Shown here: positions 1-8,052 of the stretch, in pieces | Layout: each line of letters opens with the position of its first letter | How positions within the stretch are numbered: position 1 is the first letter of the stretch | From: Marinobacter sp. HL-58 | GTDB lineage: Bacteria; Pseudomonadota; Gammaproteobacteria; Pseudomonadales; Oleiphilaceae | Assembly: GCF_001314605.1 (NCBI RefSeq) | Contig: NZ_LIHP01000002.1 | Location: forward strand, 121,922-185,921 | DNA length: 64,000 nucleotides | Direction of reading: 5' to 3' | Notes under the pieces: model-generated | Databases searched by the model: none | What the model saw: the letters and a program-made list of their open reading frames with translations, nothing else | Told to the model about the DNA's origin: nothing | Position numbers and translations under genes: made by a program

Positions 1-258
1 TTCCATATCAAGCGCTGGCTGGTAAAGGGGGCGGCCGGAGAACCGGAGCCTGAAAACGCCCATGTGGTGATTGTCGCCATGGGCACCCGTCGCGTCGGCT
101 TTGTCGTGGATCAGCTCATTGGCCAGGAAGAAGTGGTGATCAAGCCCCTCGGTCGTGCTCTGCAGGGAACGCCGGGCATGGCGGGCGCGACCATCACCGG
201 CGATGGCCGTATCGCACTTATTATTGACGTTCCGAGCCTGCTGCAGAATTACGGCTGA
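1..258 (+). CDS. cheA: Chemotaxis histidine kinase CheA, C-terminal fragment (cut by window edge)
   Basis: The reading frame is open from the first base and ends at TGA 256-258. The visible 85 residues match the end of the CheA regulatory (P5, CheW-like) domain, with the MGTRRVGFVVDQLIGQEEVVIKPL stretch split here as MGTRRVGFVVD and QEEVVIKPL, followed by an IDVPSLL-type ending. P5 binds CheW and the receptor array in the cytoplasm. The kinase core lies outside the window. cheB follows 38 bases later, the usual che order. Identity is supported by both sequence and context. Confidence 0.85.
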   Translation, partial: FHIKRWLVKGAAGEPEPENAHVVIVAMGTRRVGFVVDQLIGQEEVVIKPLGRALQGTPGMAGATITGDGRIALIIDVPSLLQNYG

Positions 259-296
259 AGCACCCTTGTCAGCGGGCCCGCACTTAGGAGAAATGG

Positions 297-1436
297 ATGA
301 CGGTTTCTGTCCTGGTCGTTGATGATTCAGGTTTCTTCCGCAAGCGGCTGACGGAAATCCTGACCGCATCAGGTCAGATCAAGGTAGTGGGCGTTGCCAC
401 GAATGGTCGTGAAGGCGTGGAACTGGCGGAAAAGCTGCGGCCTGATGTGATCACCATGGATTACGAAATGCCGGTGATGGACGGTATTACCGCCGTTCGC
501 GAAATCATGAAGCGGCATTCCATCCCCGTGCTGATGTTCTCGTCCCTGACCTATGAAGGCGCCCGGGTTACCCTCGATGCCCTTGAAGCCGGCGCGGTGG
601 ATTTTCTGCCCAAGAATTTCGAGGAAATTGCCAGGGATTCCAGCCAGCTCCAGAAAATCCTGATTGATCGTATCCTCGATGTTGCCGGCAGCCGGCCGGG
701 AGCAAAATCCGCCCCTTCGCCTGTTACACCACCGGCGGCTCCGTCTGCCCCGGAAAAACGCGCGGCCCCGGCGAGCCCACGCCCCGAGCGCGGGCGTGAA
801 ATGCCCCGGCCCGCACCGGAGCCACAGGCGCCGGCCCGGCCCGCAACCCGGCGTGGTTCCGCGAAGCACTACAGCGTGGTAGCCATTGGCACCTCAACCG
901 GCGGCCCGGTTGCACTGCAGAAGGTGCTGATGGCACTGCCGGCCGGATTTCCTGCCCCGTTGGTGCTGATCCAGCACATGCCAGCCAGTTTTACCCCTGC
1001 CTTTGCAGAGCGCCTGAACAAACTCTGCCGGATTGAGGTTCGCCAGGCGGTCGATGGCGACATGCTCAAACCGGGGCTGGCTCTGCTGGCTCCCGGTGGC
1101 AAGCAGATGATGATTGAAAACCGGGGCGGCCAGGGCCGGGTGCGGATCCTGCCCGGCGATGACCGCCTCAACTACAAACCCTGTGTGGATGTCACCTTTG
1201 GTTCCCTGGCGCGAAGTTTCCCCGGAAAGACTCTCGGGGTGATCCTCACCGGCATGGGCGCAGACGGCAAGGAAGGCTGCCGGCTGATGAAACAGAGTGG
1301 TTCTGATATCTGGTCCCAGGATGAGAAAACATCGGTGATCTACGGTATGCCCATGGCGGTGGCCAAAGCCGGTCTGACGGACCAGGTGCTGCCCCTCGAG
1401 GACATTGGCCCGCGACTGGTCGAGGGAGTGAGCTGA
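297..1436 (+). CDS. cheB: CheB, chemotaxis response regulator protein-glutamate methylesterase
   Basis: Removes methyl groups (and deamidates glutamines) on chemoreceptors when phosphorylated by CheA. Residues 1-120 form a receiver domain with the phospho-acceptor Asp at about 55 (VITMDYEMP). Residues 135-188 are a Pro/Ala/Arg-rich linker, longer than in enteric CheB. The methylesterase domain follows with the catalytic triad region: Ser about 200 (IGTSTGG), His about 227 (IQHMP) and Asp about 323 (LTGMGADG). The start at 297 follows AGGAG. An ATG at 293 is out of frame. The stop overlaps the motC start by one base, implying translational coupling. Confidence 0.96.
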   Translation: MTVSVLVVDDSGFFRKRLTEILTASGQIKVVGVATNGREGVELAEKLRPDVITMDYEMPVMDGITAVREIMKRHSIPVLMFSSLTYEGARVTLDALEAGAVDFLPKNFEEIARDSSQLQKILIDRILDVAGSRPGAKSAPSPVTPPAAPSAPEKRAAPASPRPERGREMPRPAPEPQAPARPATRRGSAKHYSVVAIGTSTGGPVALQKVLMALPAGFPAPLVLIQHMPASFTPAFAERLNKLCRIEVRQAVDGDMLKPGLALLAPGGKQMMIENRGGQGRVRILPGDDRLNYKPCVDVTFGSLARSFPGKTLGVILTGMGADGKEGCRLMKQSGSDIWSQDEKTSVIYGMPMAVAKAGLTDQVLPLEDIGPRLVEGVS

Positions 1437-2173
1437 TGGATATCCTCAGTCTGCTGGGCGTTATTCTCGCGTTCGTTGCCATCCTTGGTGGCAACCTGCT
1501 GGAAGGTGGTGCGGTCAGTTCCCTCTTCAATGGCCCCGCCGGACTGATTGTCATTGGTGGTACCTTTGCCGCCACGATCCTCCAGACGTCCTGGCCGTTG
1601 CTGAAGCGGGCGTTTTCCCAGGTCCGCTGGGTCTTCTTTCCGCCCTACATCAGCCTTGAGGACGGCATTGGCAAGGTTATCGACTGGAGTGTGAAAGCCC
1701 GCAAGCAGGGGCTGCTGGGGCTGGAGGGACTGGCGGAAAAGGAGTCCGAGCGCTTTGCCCGCAAGGGGCTGCAATTGCTGGTGGATGGCGCTGAAACGGA
1801 AACCATCCGCAGTATCATGGAAGTGGACCTGGAATCACGGGAGCAACGGGATCTGGAGTCCGCGAAGGTGTTCGAGGCCATGGGTGGCTACTCACCGACC
1901 ATCGGCATTATCGGTGCGGTGATGGGCCTGATCCAGGTGATGACCAACCTGGAAGACCCCCAGTCACTGGGCAGCGGTATTGCCACGGCGTTTGTGGCCA
2001 CCATTTACGGTGTGGCTCTGGCCAACCTGCTGTTTTTCCCTGTTGCCAACAAGTTGCGTGGCATCGTCCGGGAACGTACCCGTTATGAAGACATGATGAT
2101 CGACGGCATCATTGCCATTGCCGATGGCGAGAACCCGAAATCCATCGAGCTGCGCCTGAGGGGCTTCCTGTAG
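1436..2173 (+). CDS. motC: Flagellar motor stator protein MotC (MotA/PomA family)
   Basis: Inner-membrane stator subunit of the flagellar motor. The 245-residue product has the MotA family layout: an N-terminal membrane helix, a second hydrophobic segment with a GGTFAATI motif, a charged cytoplasmic loop, and two C-terminal helices (GAVMGLIQVM and GIATAFVATIYG). It sits directly between cheB and motD, as motC does in Pseudomonas, where a second stator set (MotAB) is encoded elsewhere. Whether this stator uses protons or sodium cannot be told from the sequence. Confidence 0.92.
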   Translation: MDILSLLGVILAFVAILGGNLLEGGAVSSLFNGPAGLIVIGGTFAATILQTSWPLLKRAFSQVRWVFFPPYISLEDGIGKVIDWSVKARKQGLLGLEGLAEKESERFARKGLQLLVDGAETETIRSIMEVDLESREQRDLESAKVFEAMGGYSPTIGIIGAVMGLIQVMTNLEDPQSLGSGIATAFVATIYGVALANLLFFPVANKLRGIVRERTRYEDMMIDGIIAIADGENPKSIELRLRGFL

Positions 2174-2204
2174 TGCAGGCGTGCTGGCATGGAGGTGGTG
2201 AACA

Positions 2205-2987
2205 ATGAGACGTCGCAGGCGCCAGGACGACGACCTCCACAACAAGGAACGATGGCTGATTTCCTATGCCGACTTCATTACCCTGCTGTTTGCCTTCTTT
2301 GTGGTGATGTATTCCGTGTCCTCGGTGAACGAGGGCAAGTACAAGGTGTTATCGGAAACCATGACAGGCGTGTTCAATGCGCCCCAGCGTTCCTTCCAGC
2401 CTATTGAAGTGGGTGATCAGCCCCGCCGTTCAACACCCCGGGCGGCGGAAGACGTGATTGATCCGCCTGTCACCGAAGCGCCGCAGAATCCATCAATGAG
2501 TGAGGCGGGGCGCACAGAGGCTCTCAGGGCCATGGCGGACCAGCTGTCACTGGAGTTCGACGAATTGATCAACCAGGGTGTGGTTACCCTGGAAACCAGC
2601 GATGAATGGCTTGAGCTCAGCCTGCGCAACAGCCTGCTGTTCGGTAGTGGCGACGCGGAACCTCATTACGACGCCTTTGAGGTGGTGGAAAAAATCGCCG
2701 GCGTGCTCCGTAACCGTGATAACGCCGTCAGGGTGGAGGGCTTTACCGATGACCGCCCGATACGCACCAGTGCATTTCCTTCCAACTGGGAGTTGTCGGC
2801 CGCCAGGGCCGCGGCGATTGTACGGATGCTGTCTATGGAAGGGATTGAAAACGAGCGCCTGGCAGCCGTGGGCTACGGACAGTTCCAACCGGTTGCCCGG
2901 AATGATACCGAGGAGGGGCGGCGGCGCAACCGCCGCGTCGTGCTGCTGGTATCCCGTGATGCCAGTATCCGCGGAGCCATGCGATAA
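2205..2987 (+). CDS. motD: Flagellar motor stator protein MotD (MotB/OmpA family)
   Basis: Partner of MotC; anchors the stator to peptidoglycan. One membrane helix near residues 18-40 carries the ion-binding Asp of the SYADFITLLFAFFVVMYSVS region. A Pro-rich plug/linker follows. The C-terminal OmpA-like peptidoglycan-binding domain shows GFTDDRPI, SNWELSAARA and a final RRNRRV motif. The ATG at 2205 is preceded by GGAGGTG at 2191, a strong ribosome site. The gene is followed by 195 bases without a gene before parC. Confidence 0.92.
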   Translation: MRRRRRQDDDLHNKERWLISYADFITLLFAFFVVMYSVSSVNEGKYKVLSETMTGVFNAPQRSFQPIEVGDQPRRSTPRAAEDVIDPPVTEAPQNPSMSEAGRTEALRAMADQLSLEFDELINQGVVTLETSDEWLELSLRNSLLFGSGDAEPHYDAFEVVEKIAGVLRNRDNAVRVEGFTDDRPIRTSAFPSNWELSAARAAAIVRMLSMEGIENERLAAVGYGQFQPVARNDTEEGRRRNRRVVLLVSRDASIRGAMR

Positions 2988-3081
2988 CCGCTTTACAGTC
3001 AGGGACCTGCGGAGGATGACGGAAGGTCCCTATAGGCAAGTTGGCACAATATCTGTATTAACTCCCGTACATGTTTCATGC

Positions 3082-3105
3082 CGGCAATCCCTTGCCGAAA
3101 TTTTT
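3082..3105 (+). terminator. Terminator-like hairpin after motD
   Basis: CGGCAA (3082-3087) pairs perfectly with TTGCCG (3092-3097) across a four-base loop, followed by AAATTTTT. The stem is short (6 bp) and three A residues separate it from the T run, so it may be only a partial terminator. It sits immediately upstream of the FliA promoter. Confidence 0.45.
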
Positions 3106-3131
3106 CAAGTTGAGCGGATGATGGCCGATAA
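3105..3131 (+). promoter_or_regulatory. Sigma-28 (FliA) promoter upstream of parC
   Basis: TCAAG at 3105-3109, a 14-base spacer, and GCCGATAA at 3124-3131. The -10 element is an exact match to the flagellar sigma-28 consensus, the -35 differs by one base from TAAAG, and the spacing is the family standard. Expected transcription start is about 3138, leaving a leader near 45 bases before the parC GTG at 3183. Confidence 0.8.
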
Positions 3132-3182
3132 CTCCCTATGGTTTCCGGCAATTCCGGGGCTGATTTTACTGGAGAGTGCAGC

Positions 3183-3980
3183 GTGCGAATCTGGGCAGTA
3201 GCCAATCAAAAAGGCGGTGTGGGGAAAACCACATCGGTTGTTGCGTTGGGCGGTCTGCTCGCCGAGAGCGGCAAGCGGGTGCTGGTAGTGGATCTTGATC
3301 CCCATGGCTCCCTGACCAGCTGGTTCGGGTACGATCCGGACACCATCGCTCACAGCGTGTTCGACCTGTTCCAGCACCAGGGCAAGGTGCCAGAAGGCCT
3401 GCCGGCGCAACTGATTACCGATACCAGCTGCCCGGGGCTCTCGCTGTTGCCGGCCAGTGCCGCACTGGCAACCCTGGAGCGTCGGATGGTGGGCGTCGAG
3501 GGGATGGGCCTGATCATATCCCGTGCCCTCGCCCAGCTATGGGACGACTTCGACTACGTGCTGCTGGATAACACGCCATCTCTGGGTGTGTTGATGGTCA
3601 ATGCCCTGGCGGCGGCCCAGCACCTGATCATTCCGGTACAGACTGAATTTCTGGCCATCAAGGGCCTGGAGCGCATGCTCCACACATTGACCATGATCAT
3701 GCGTTCCCAGAAAAATGAGCTTTCCTATACCATCGTGCCGACGCTGTTTGACCGGCGCACCCAGGCATCGGTAACCAGCCTTAATCTGTTGCGCAAAACC
3801 TACCGCGAATCCCTGTGGCAGTTTGCCATCCCCGTGGATACAAAATTCCGTGATGCCAGCCAGGCAGGGCTGACGCCCTCGGCACTGGATGCACAGACAC
3901 ACGGTGTGCGTGCTTACCGTCATTTACTGGATGACCTGGTGGCCCGGGTAGGGTCGGTGAGGGAACGCCGTCATGGCTGA
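3183..3980 (+). CDS. parC: ParC, ParA-like ATPase of the chemotaxis cluster
   Basis: ParA/MinD-type ATPase that, in Vibrio and Pseudomonas, recruits chemotaxis arrays to the cell pole together with ParP. The deviant Walker A motif KGGVGKTT is at residues 10-17 and the Walker B region reads YVLLDNTPSLG. I chose the GTG at 3183 rather than the in-frame codon at 3138 because GGAGAG lies at 3171-3176 and the family begins directly with the VxIWAVANQKGG strand; the longer start would also fall at the predicted transcription start. The gene overlaps parP by 8 bases. Confidence 0.88.
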   Translation: MRIWAVANQKGGVGKTTSVVALGGLLAESGKRVLVVDLDPHGSLTSWFGYDPDTIAHSVFDLFQHQGKVPEGLPAQLITDTSCPGLSLLPASAALATLERRMVGVEGMGLIISRALAQLWDDFDYVLLDNTPSLGVLMVNALAAAQHLIIPVQTEFLAIKGLERMLHTLTMIMRSQKNELSYTIVPTLFDRRTQASVTSLNLLRKTYRESLWQFAIPVDTKFRDASQAGLTPSALDAQTHGVRAYRHLLDDLVARVGSVRERRHG

Positions 3981-4671
3981 CAGGAAATTGACGCAGCTGG
4001 CCGGTCCCGACGCGGCGATTGCCAGCTATCTGGATGAACTGCTGCATACGGCAACGGACACAGCGTTGCGGGATGAGCCGGAACCGCCAAAACCGGTGGT
4101 TCGCGAACGTAAACGTGTCGCGCCGCCGCCTCCGGTGCAGGAAACCCGGGCCGCCGATATTCCGTCACCACCGGAGCCGGAGCCGGAGCCGGAACCGCCC
4201 GGCCGCCCGGAGTGGTCAGACAGGCCCTTCGAATGCCTGATCTTCACGGTGGCGGGGCTGCAACTGGCGGTGCCATTGATACTGCTGGGCGCCATTCATC
4301 GTATCGAAGAGCCGGTAAAGCCGATTCCCGGCAGCCCGCGATGGTATATGGGCATGCGTCCGGACCGGGACCACAACCTGAGGGTGGTGGATACCGCCGA
4401 GTGGATCATGGCGGGCCGGGCCCCGGCCAATGCCCGGGATAACTACCGATTCGTGATCCGCCTGGACAGCAGCGAGTGGGGGCTGGCCTGTGACGATGTT
4501 GCCCAGTCCTTTACCCTGAAGCCGGATGAAGTGCGCTGGCGGACTGCCCGCAGTAAGCGGCCGTGGCTGGCGGGTACTGTCATCGACCACATGTGCGCGC
4601 TGATTGATGTACAAACCATGGCGAACCTGCTGGTGCGGGCCGAGCGTGAACAGCACCTGGATCTGAGCTGA
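3973..4671 (+). CDS. parP: ParP, CheW-domain polar localisation protein
   Basis: Couples ParC to the CheA array. The first 80 residues are low-complexity and Pro/Glu rich, including a PEPEPEPEP run near residues 57-65. Residues 80-228 are CheW-like (FECLIFTVAGLQLAVPL, IGS-type strand replaced by GSPRWYMGM, then WLAGTVIDHMCALIDV). The CheW-like half resembles the array integration and formation domain known from Vibrio ParP. Location between parC and cheW matches that family. The repeat region is likely a disordered tether. Confidence 0.82.
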   Translation: MADRKLTQLAGPDAAIASYLDELLHTATDTALRDEPEPPKPVVRERKRVAPPPPVQETRAADIPSPPEPEPEPEPPGRPEWSDRPFECLIFTVAGLQLAVPLILLGAIHRIEEPVKPIPGSPRWYMGMRPDRDHNLRVVDTAEWIMAGRAPANARDNYRFVIRLDSSEWGLACDDVAQSFTLKPDEVRWRTARSKRPWLAGTVIDHMCALIDVQTMANLLVRAEREQHLDLS

Positions 4672-4687
4672 ATCCGGTTACTGAATG

Positions 4688-4738
4688 AAACCGTGCTGTG
4701 CTGGCACGGTTTGTGCCCTTAACTATAGTATTGGGCAC
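4688..4738 (+). promoter_or_regulatory. Two hairpins in the parP-cheW gap
   Basis: AAACCGTGC (4688-4696) pairs perfectly with GCACGGTTT (4704-4712) over a 7-base loop. Overlapping its 3' side, GTGCCC (4713-4718) pairs with GGGCAC (4733-4738). There is no T run after the first stem, so it is a weak terminator candidate. It could equally be an RNA-processing or mRNA-stabilising structure ahead of cheW, whose product is needed in excess. Confidence 0.4.
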
Positions 4739-4799
4739 TGATGATGAATTTTTGACGATCAGGTTGCCCGCAGGGGCAGCCCACAGGAGACACAAGGCT

Positions 4800-5288
4800 A
4801 TGGCATCCCCGAGCGGACAACAAAATCAGGCCCAGGATGATCAGGTACTGCAGTACGTAACCTTCAGACTGGACGATGAAACCTATGGCATTGATGTCAT
4901 GCAGATCCAGGAAGTGTTGCGGTACACGGAGATCGCGCCGGTTCCGGGTGCCCCTGACTATGTTCTGGGCATCATCAACCTGCGGGGTAATGTGGTCACC
5001 GTTATCGATACCCGCCGTCGTTTTGGTCTGGCGGATGCGGAGGTCACCGACTCGACACGCATTGTGGTGATGGAATCCTCCAACCAGGTGATGGGAATCC
5101 TGGTGGATTCGGTGGCCGAGGTTGTGTACCTGAAAGCCAGTGAAATCGAGACGGCACCCAATGTGGGGAACGAGGAAAGTGCCAAGTTCATCCAGGGTGT
5201 GTGTAACAAGAACGGCGAGCTGATCATACTGGTCGAGTTCGACAAGATGTTGTCAGACCACGAGTGGGCTGAAATCTCCGCACTGTAA
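4800..5288 (+). CDS. cheW: CheW chemotaxis coupling protein
   Basis: Links chemoreceptors to CheA in the cytoplasmic array. The 162-residue product is one CheW domain: LQYVTFRLDDETYGIDV, VPGAPDYVLGIINLRG, and a terminal IILVEFDKML strand. The start at 4800 follows AGGAG at 4786-4790; the open frame extends upstream to 4698 but without a ribosome site and through the hairpins. It ends the parC-parP-cheW run. Confidence 0.95.
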   Translation: MASPSGQQNQAQDDQVLQYVTFRLDDETYGIDVMQIQEVLRYTEIAPVPGAPDYVLGIINLRGNVVTVIDTRRRFGLADAEVTDSTRIVVMESSNQVMGILVDSVAEVVYLKASEIETAPNVGNEESAKFIQGVCNKNGELIILVEFDKMLSDHEWAEISAL

Positions 5289-5316
5289 GTGCCGGCTGCC
5301 GCCGGCCTGCAGGCAG

Positions 5317-5356
5317 GATGGACGCCCAGTGGAACAATTAACCGAGGACGTCCATC
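5317..5356 (+). promoter_or_regulatory. 8-bp inverted repeat over the translation start of the DUF2802 gene
   Basis: GATGGACG (5317-5324) and CGTCCATC (5349-5356) are perfectly complementary, with 24 bases between. The 3' arm ends at the base before the ATG at 5357 and covers the end of the GAGGACG ribosome site, so pairing could hold down translation. A GC-rich palindromic stretch (GCCGGC twice, near 5291-5306) precedes it. Confidence 0.4.
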
Positions 5357-5749
5357 ATGTTTGCAGATCTTCCTTCCCAGGCTCCCTGGCTTATGACAGC
5401 TGCAGCCCTGTCCCTGCTGTTTGTCCAGGGCATGCTGTCACGCCGTGAAATCCGCAAGCTTCGCGAACAGATTAAAGAACGAAGTGAAACCCTCGGGCGG
5501 GAGCTGCATGCAACCGCCAGTGGCAGTATGGGGGTAGGGCAGCGGGTAGTTACCTGCGAGCGTCAGCTCCATGAACTGAGGGGTATGCTGGATGAGATGC
5601 GCCAGAATGACCCCCTCAGAATATCCTACGACGAAGCCTCCAGACTGGTTGATCTCGGGGCCGATATCGACGATCTTATGAACACGTGCGGGATTTCCCG
5701 CCCCGAGGCCGAGCTGGTATCAGCACTCAGAAAACGTCAGGCGGCCTGA
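5357..5749 (+). CDS. DUF2802 domain protein of the chemotaxis cluster
   Basis: A 130-residue protein with a hydrophobic N-terminal segment (about 8-24, WLMTAAALSLLFVQGM) that could anchor it to the membrane, a charged coiled-coil-like stretch (RREIRKLREQIKERSETL), and a C-terminal helical part (DEASRLVDLGADIDDLMNTCGISRPEAEL) resembling the small DUF2802 family found after cheW in Pseudomonas. The C-terminal part looks like a helix-turn-helix of the sort found in sigma factor or resolvase tails. Function unknown; the position suggests a motility role. Confidence 0.7.
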   Translation: MFADLPSQAPWLMTAAALSLLFVQGMLSRREIRKLREQIKERSETLGRELHATASGSMGVGQRVVTCERQLHELRGMLDEMRQNDPLRISYDEASRLVDLGADIDDLMNTCGISRPEAELVSALRKRQAA

Positions 5750-5775
5750 TCCCATGCTGTGATGGACGCTGTTGA

Positions 5776-8052
5776 ATGAAGAGAGTGTACTCGAGGGCCG
5801 TTGAGGCCCTCAGATCTGTATCCCGCCATGAATTTGTTTCCGGTTCCGATCTCATTCCATCGATTACCGGCCATTCCATCCCCCGAGAAGAAACCGTCAG
5901 GCATATCCTCTCCCTGATGCCCGAGATCGAACCGGACCAGGTTGTAATGCACGTGGGTGGTGGCTCAGGCTATCTCGCTGCAGTGCTGTCAGAACTGGCC
6001 CACAGGGTTATCTACCTGGAAAAGAACCCGGTGGTTGCAGAAGCGGCCAGGCAACGGTTTTTCCGGCTCGGCATGCACAACGTGGATGTGGTGATTGCAG
6101 ATGCTGAAGAGGCACCTGAACCTGATCAGCCTTGTGATCTGGTGCTGTGCACTACCTTTATCTCCGACTGGAAGTCCATGACCCGTTTCCTGCGGGAAGG
6201 GGGAAGGCTGGTCTGCCTGGAAGGCCGTGCCGGCCCCGTCCCCAGCCTGGCGATGTTCCTGCGACGGCAGGCAGATCTGGATCGGGTTCGCACTCTGGGC
6301 TGGGTGGATTTCAACCGCAATGTCGAGCAGATCCTGATTGATCAGGGTGTGGTGGATGACAAGATTCTGGCGGAGGCCCGGGCCGAAGCCGAGAAGCAGA
6401 ATTGTCGGCTGCTGGATGTGCTCCGGCGCAAGCTGAACCTTGAGGAGATAGACCTTTACCGCTCCCTCGCCCGGCAGCGGGGCATGATCTTTACGGATGC
6501 GGATGATGTTCTCCCGAACCTGAACCCGGCGCTGTTCCACCGGTTTTCCCGCACCTTTCTGGACCTGTCACGCCTGATTCCGGTTGCCGAGGATGACGGC
6601 AAGATCACGGTTGTGACAGATGATCCGGATGTGCGGACTGACCAGCTGGAGCGCCTGACGCCGAATCAGGTAATCGAGTGCCTGCTGGTCACGCCGAACG
6701 ATTTTCGTCGTATCTGGTCCGCTCTGGATCTGACCGCGAAGGGTCGCAGTTTTGTTGCTGATCACGGCGTCGATGAGACGCAGGACACCGGAGGGGGCAA
6801 GGACCAGCTCCTGGGTAATGACGTCGGGAACAGCCACGTCAGCCCGTATCTGGTGTCTGTGTACGAGGCCATCCTGATGGATGCGGTCAGTGAAAAAGCC
6901 AGTGATATTCACATCGAGCAGTACGGGGATCGCATCCGTATCCGCCTCAGGGTAGATGGCGACCTTCACGATCTGCCCCAGTACCAGTTGTCACCCCGGG
7001 AAATCAAAGGGGTGATCAATGTGATCAAGCTCAGGGCCGAGCTGAACATTGCCGAGCACAGGCTCCCACAGGGCGGGCGTTCCCGACTGCAACTGGGCGA
7101 CATGGCTTACGACCTGCGTATCCAGACCCAGCCTTCGCTTCACGGTGAGCATGCGATTGTCCGGCTGTTACCCCAGACCGGGCGCGCGATGACCATTGCC
7201 GAGCTCGGGATGTCGCCGATGATCGGGGCCAGGTATCAGCGGCTTCTGGATAACCCCGCCGGCCTCGTGCTGGTGGTCGGCCCGACCGGTTCAGGCAAAT
7301 CCACCACACTCTATGCCGGATTGCAGACCCTGGCTGACGATGGTCGCCGCAAGGTAATCACAGTTGAGGATCCGATCGAATACTCCATCGACAACATTCA
7401 GCAAACCCGTGTTCGGACGCAGATCGGTTTTGGCTTTGCCGACGCCATGAGAGCGTTTGTGCGCGAGGACCCGGATGTCATTCTCGTTGGCGAAATCCGC
7501 GACCAGGAAACCGCGATGGAGGCGATCAGGGCCTCCCAGACAGGTCATGTGGTGCTTTCGACACTGCACTGTAATGACGCCGTGGATTCGCTGCAGCGGC
7601 TGTACGACCTGGGTGTGCACCCCAACTCGATTGCCGGAGAGTTGCTGGCGGTGATCGCCCAGCGTCTTGCCAAACGAATCTGCGGGCATTGCCGGAAACC
7701 GGCAAAGCCGGATGCAGCGATTCTGTCCGAGGTGTTTCCGGACGGCCCCCCGGCCGATTTCCGGTGTTTTGAAGGGGCCGGCTGTGACAAATGTAACGGC
7801 CGCGGTACCCGGGGCCGGGTGGCGATCGTTGAATATATGGAGGTGGATTCCGATATCCGTAATGCCATTTCCAGCCAGCCGCCCATCGGAGAACTCCGCT
7901 GGCGGGCTCTGGATGCAGGCCTGATAACCATGCGGGACAGCGCACTGGACCATGTGATTGAAGGCATTATCCCGCTTTCGGAACTGCCACGTATCCTCCC
8001 GCGGGAGCGTATGGCGCCGGAAGTCCGTGGTGGCCGCAGGAGGCAGGAATGA
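5776..8052 (+). CDS. Fusion of a PCMT-like methyltransferase with a GspE/PilB-type secretion ATPase
   Basis: 758 residues, three parts. Residues about 20-165 resemble a protein-isoaspartate-type SAM methyltransferase, with a glycine-rich SAM loop (HVGGGSGYLAAVL, 59-71) and a GGRLVCLEG strand. Residues about 175-320 resemble the N-terminal domain of type II secretion/type IV pilus ATPases. Residues about 355-740 are the ATPase, with Walker A GPTGSGKST at 502-510, Walker B VILVGEIRD at 568-576, an HVVLSTLHCNDA His box, and a zinc-type pair CxxC at 636-639 and CxxC at 670-673. No pilin, platform or secretin gene is nearby. It overlaps the next gene by four bases (ATGA). Substrate and partner complex unknown. 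Confidence 0.8.
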   Translation: MKRVYSRAVEALRSVSRHEFVSGSDLIPSITGHSIPREETVRHILSLMPEIEPDQVVMHVGGGSGYLAAVLSELAHRVIYLEKNPVVAEAARQRFFRLGMHNVDVVIADAEEAPEPDQPCDLVLCTTFISDWKSMTRFLREGGRLVCLEGRAGPVPSLAMFLRRQADLDRVRTLGWVDFNRNVEQILIDQGVVDDKILAEARAEAEKQNCRLLDVLRRKLNLEEIDLYRSLARQRGMIFTDADDVLPNLNPALFHRFSRTFLDLSRLIPVAEDDGKITVVTDDPDVRTDQLERLTPNQVIECLLVTPNDFRRIWSALDLTAKGRSFVADHGVDETQDTGGGKDQLLGNDVGNSHVSPYLVSVYEAILMDAVSEKASDIHIEQYGDRIRIRLRVDGDLHDLPQYQLSPREIKGVINVIKLRAELNIAEHRLPQGGRSRLQLGDMAYDLRIQTQPSLHGEHAIVRLLPQTGRAMTIAELGMSPMIGARYQRLLDNPAGLVLVVGPTGSGKSTTLYAGLQTLADDGRRKVITVEDPIEYSIDNIQQTRVRTQIGFGFADAMRAFVREDPDVILVGEIRDQETAMEAIRASQTGHVVLSTLHCNDAVDSLQRLYDLGVHPNSIAGELLAVIAQRLAKRICGHCRKPAKPDAAILSEVFPDGPPADFRCFEGAGCDKCNGRGTRGRVAIVEYMEVDSDIRNAISSQPPIGELRWRALDAGLITMRDSALDHVIEGIIPLSELPRILPRERMAPEVRGGRRRQE

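Larger units (their letters stand above)
2988..3182 (+). promoter_or_regulatory. motD-parC intergenic region with two hairpins and a sigma-28 promoter
   Basis: This 195-base gap inside the che cluster holds no gene. It contains a 7-bp hairpin, GGGACCT (3002-3008) with AGGTCCC (3024-3030), then a second hairpin with an A/T tail and a FliA promoter, both listed separately. The gap suggests that parC-parP-cheW can be transcribed separately from cheA-cheB-motCD. Confidence 0.6.

Noticed and set aside
3041..3056. Possible sigma-54 promoter (TTGGCAC...)
   Set aside because: The -24 GG is present but ten bases later there is GT, not the required GC; the FliA promoter 60 bases on is a far better match.
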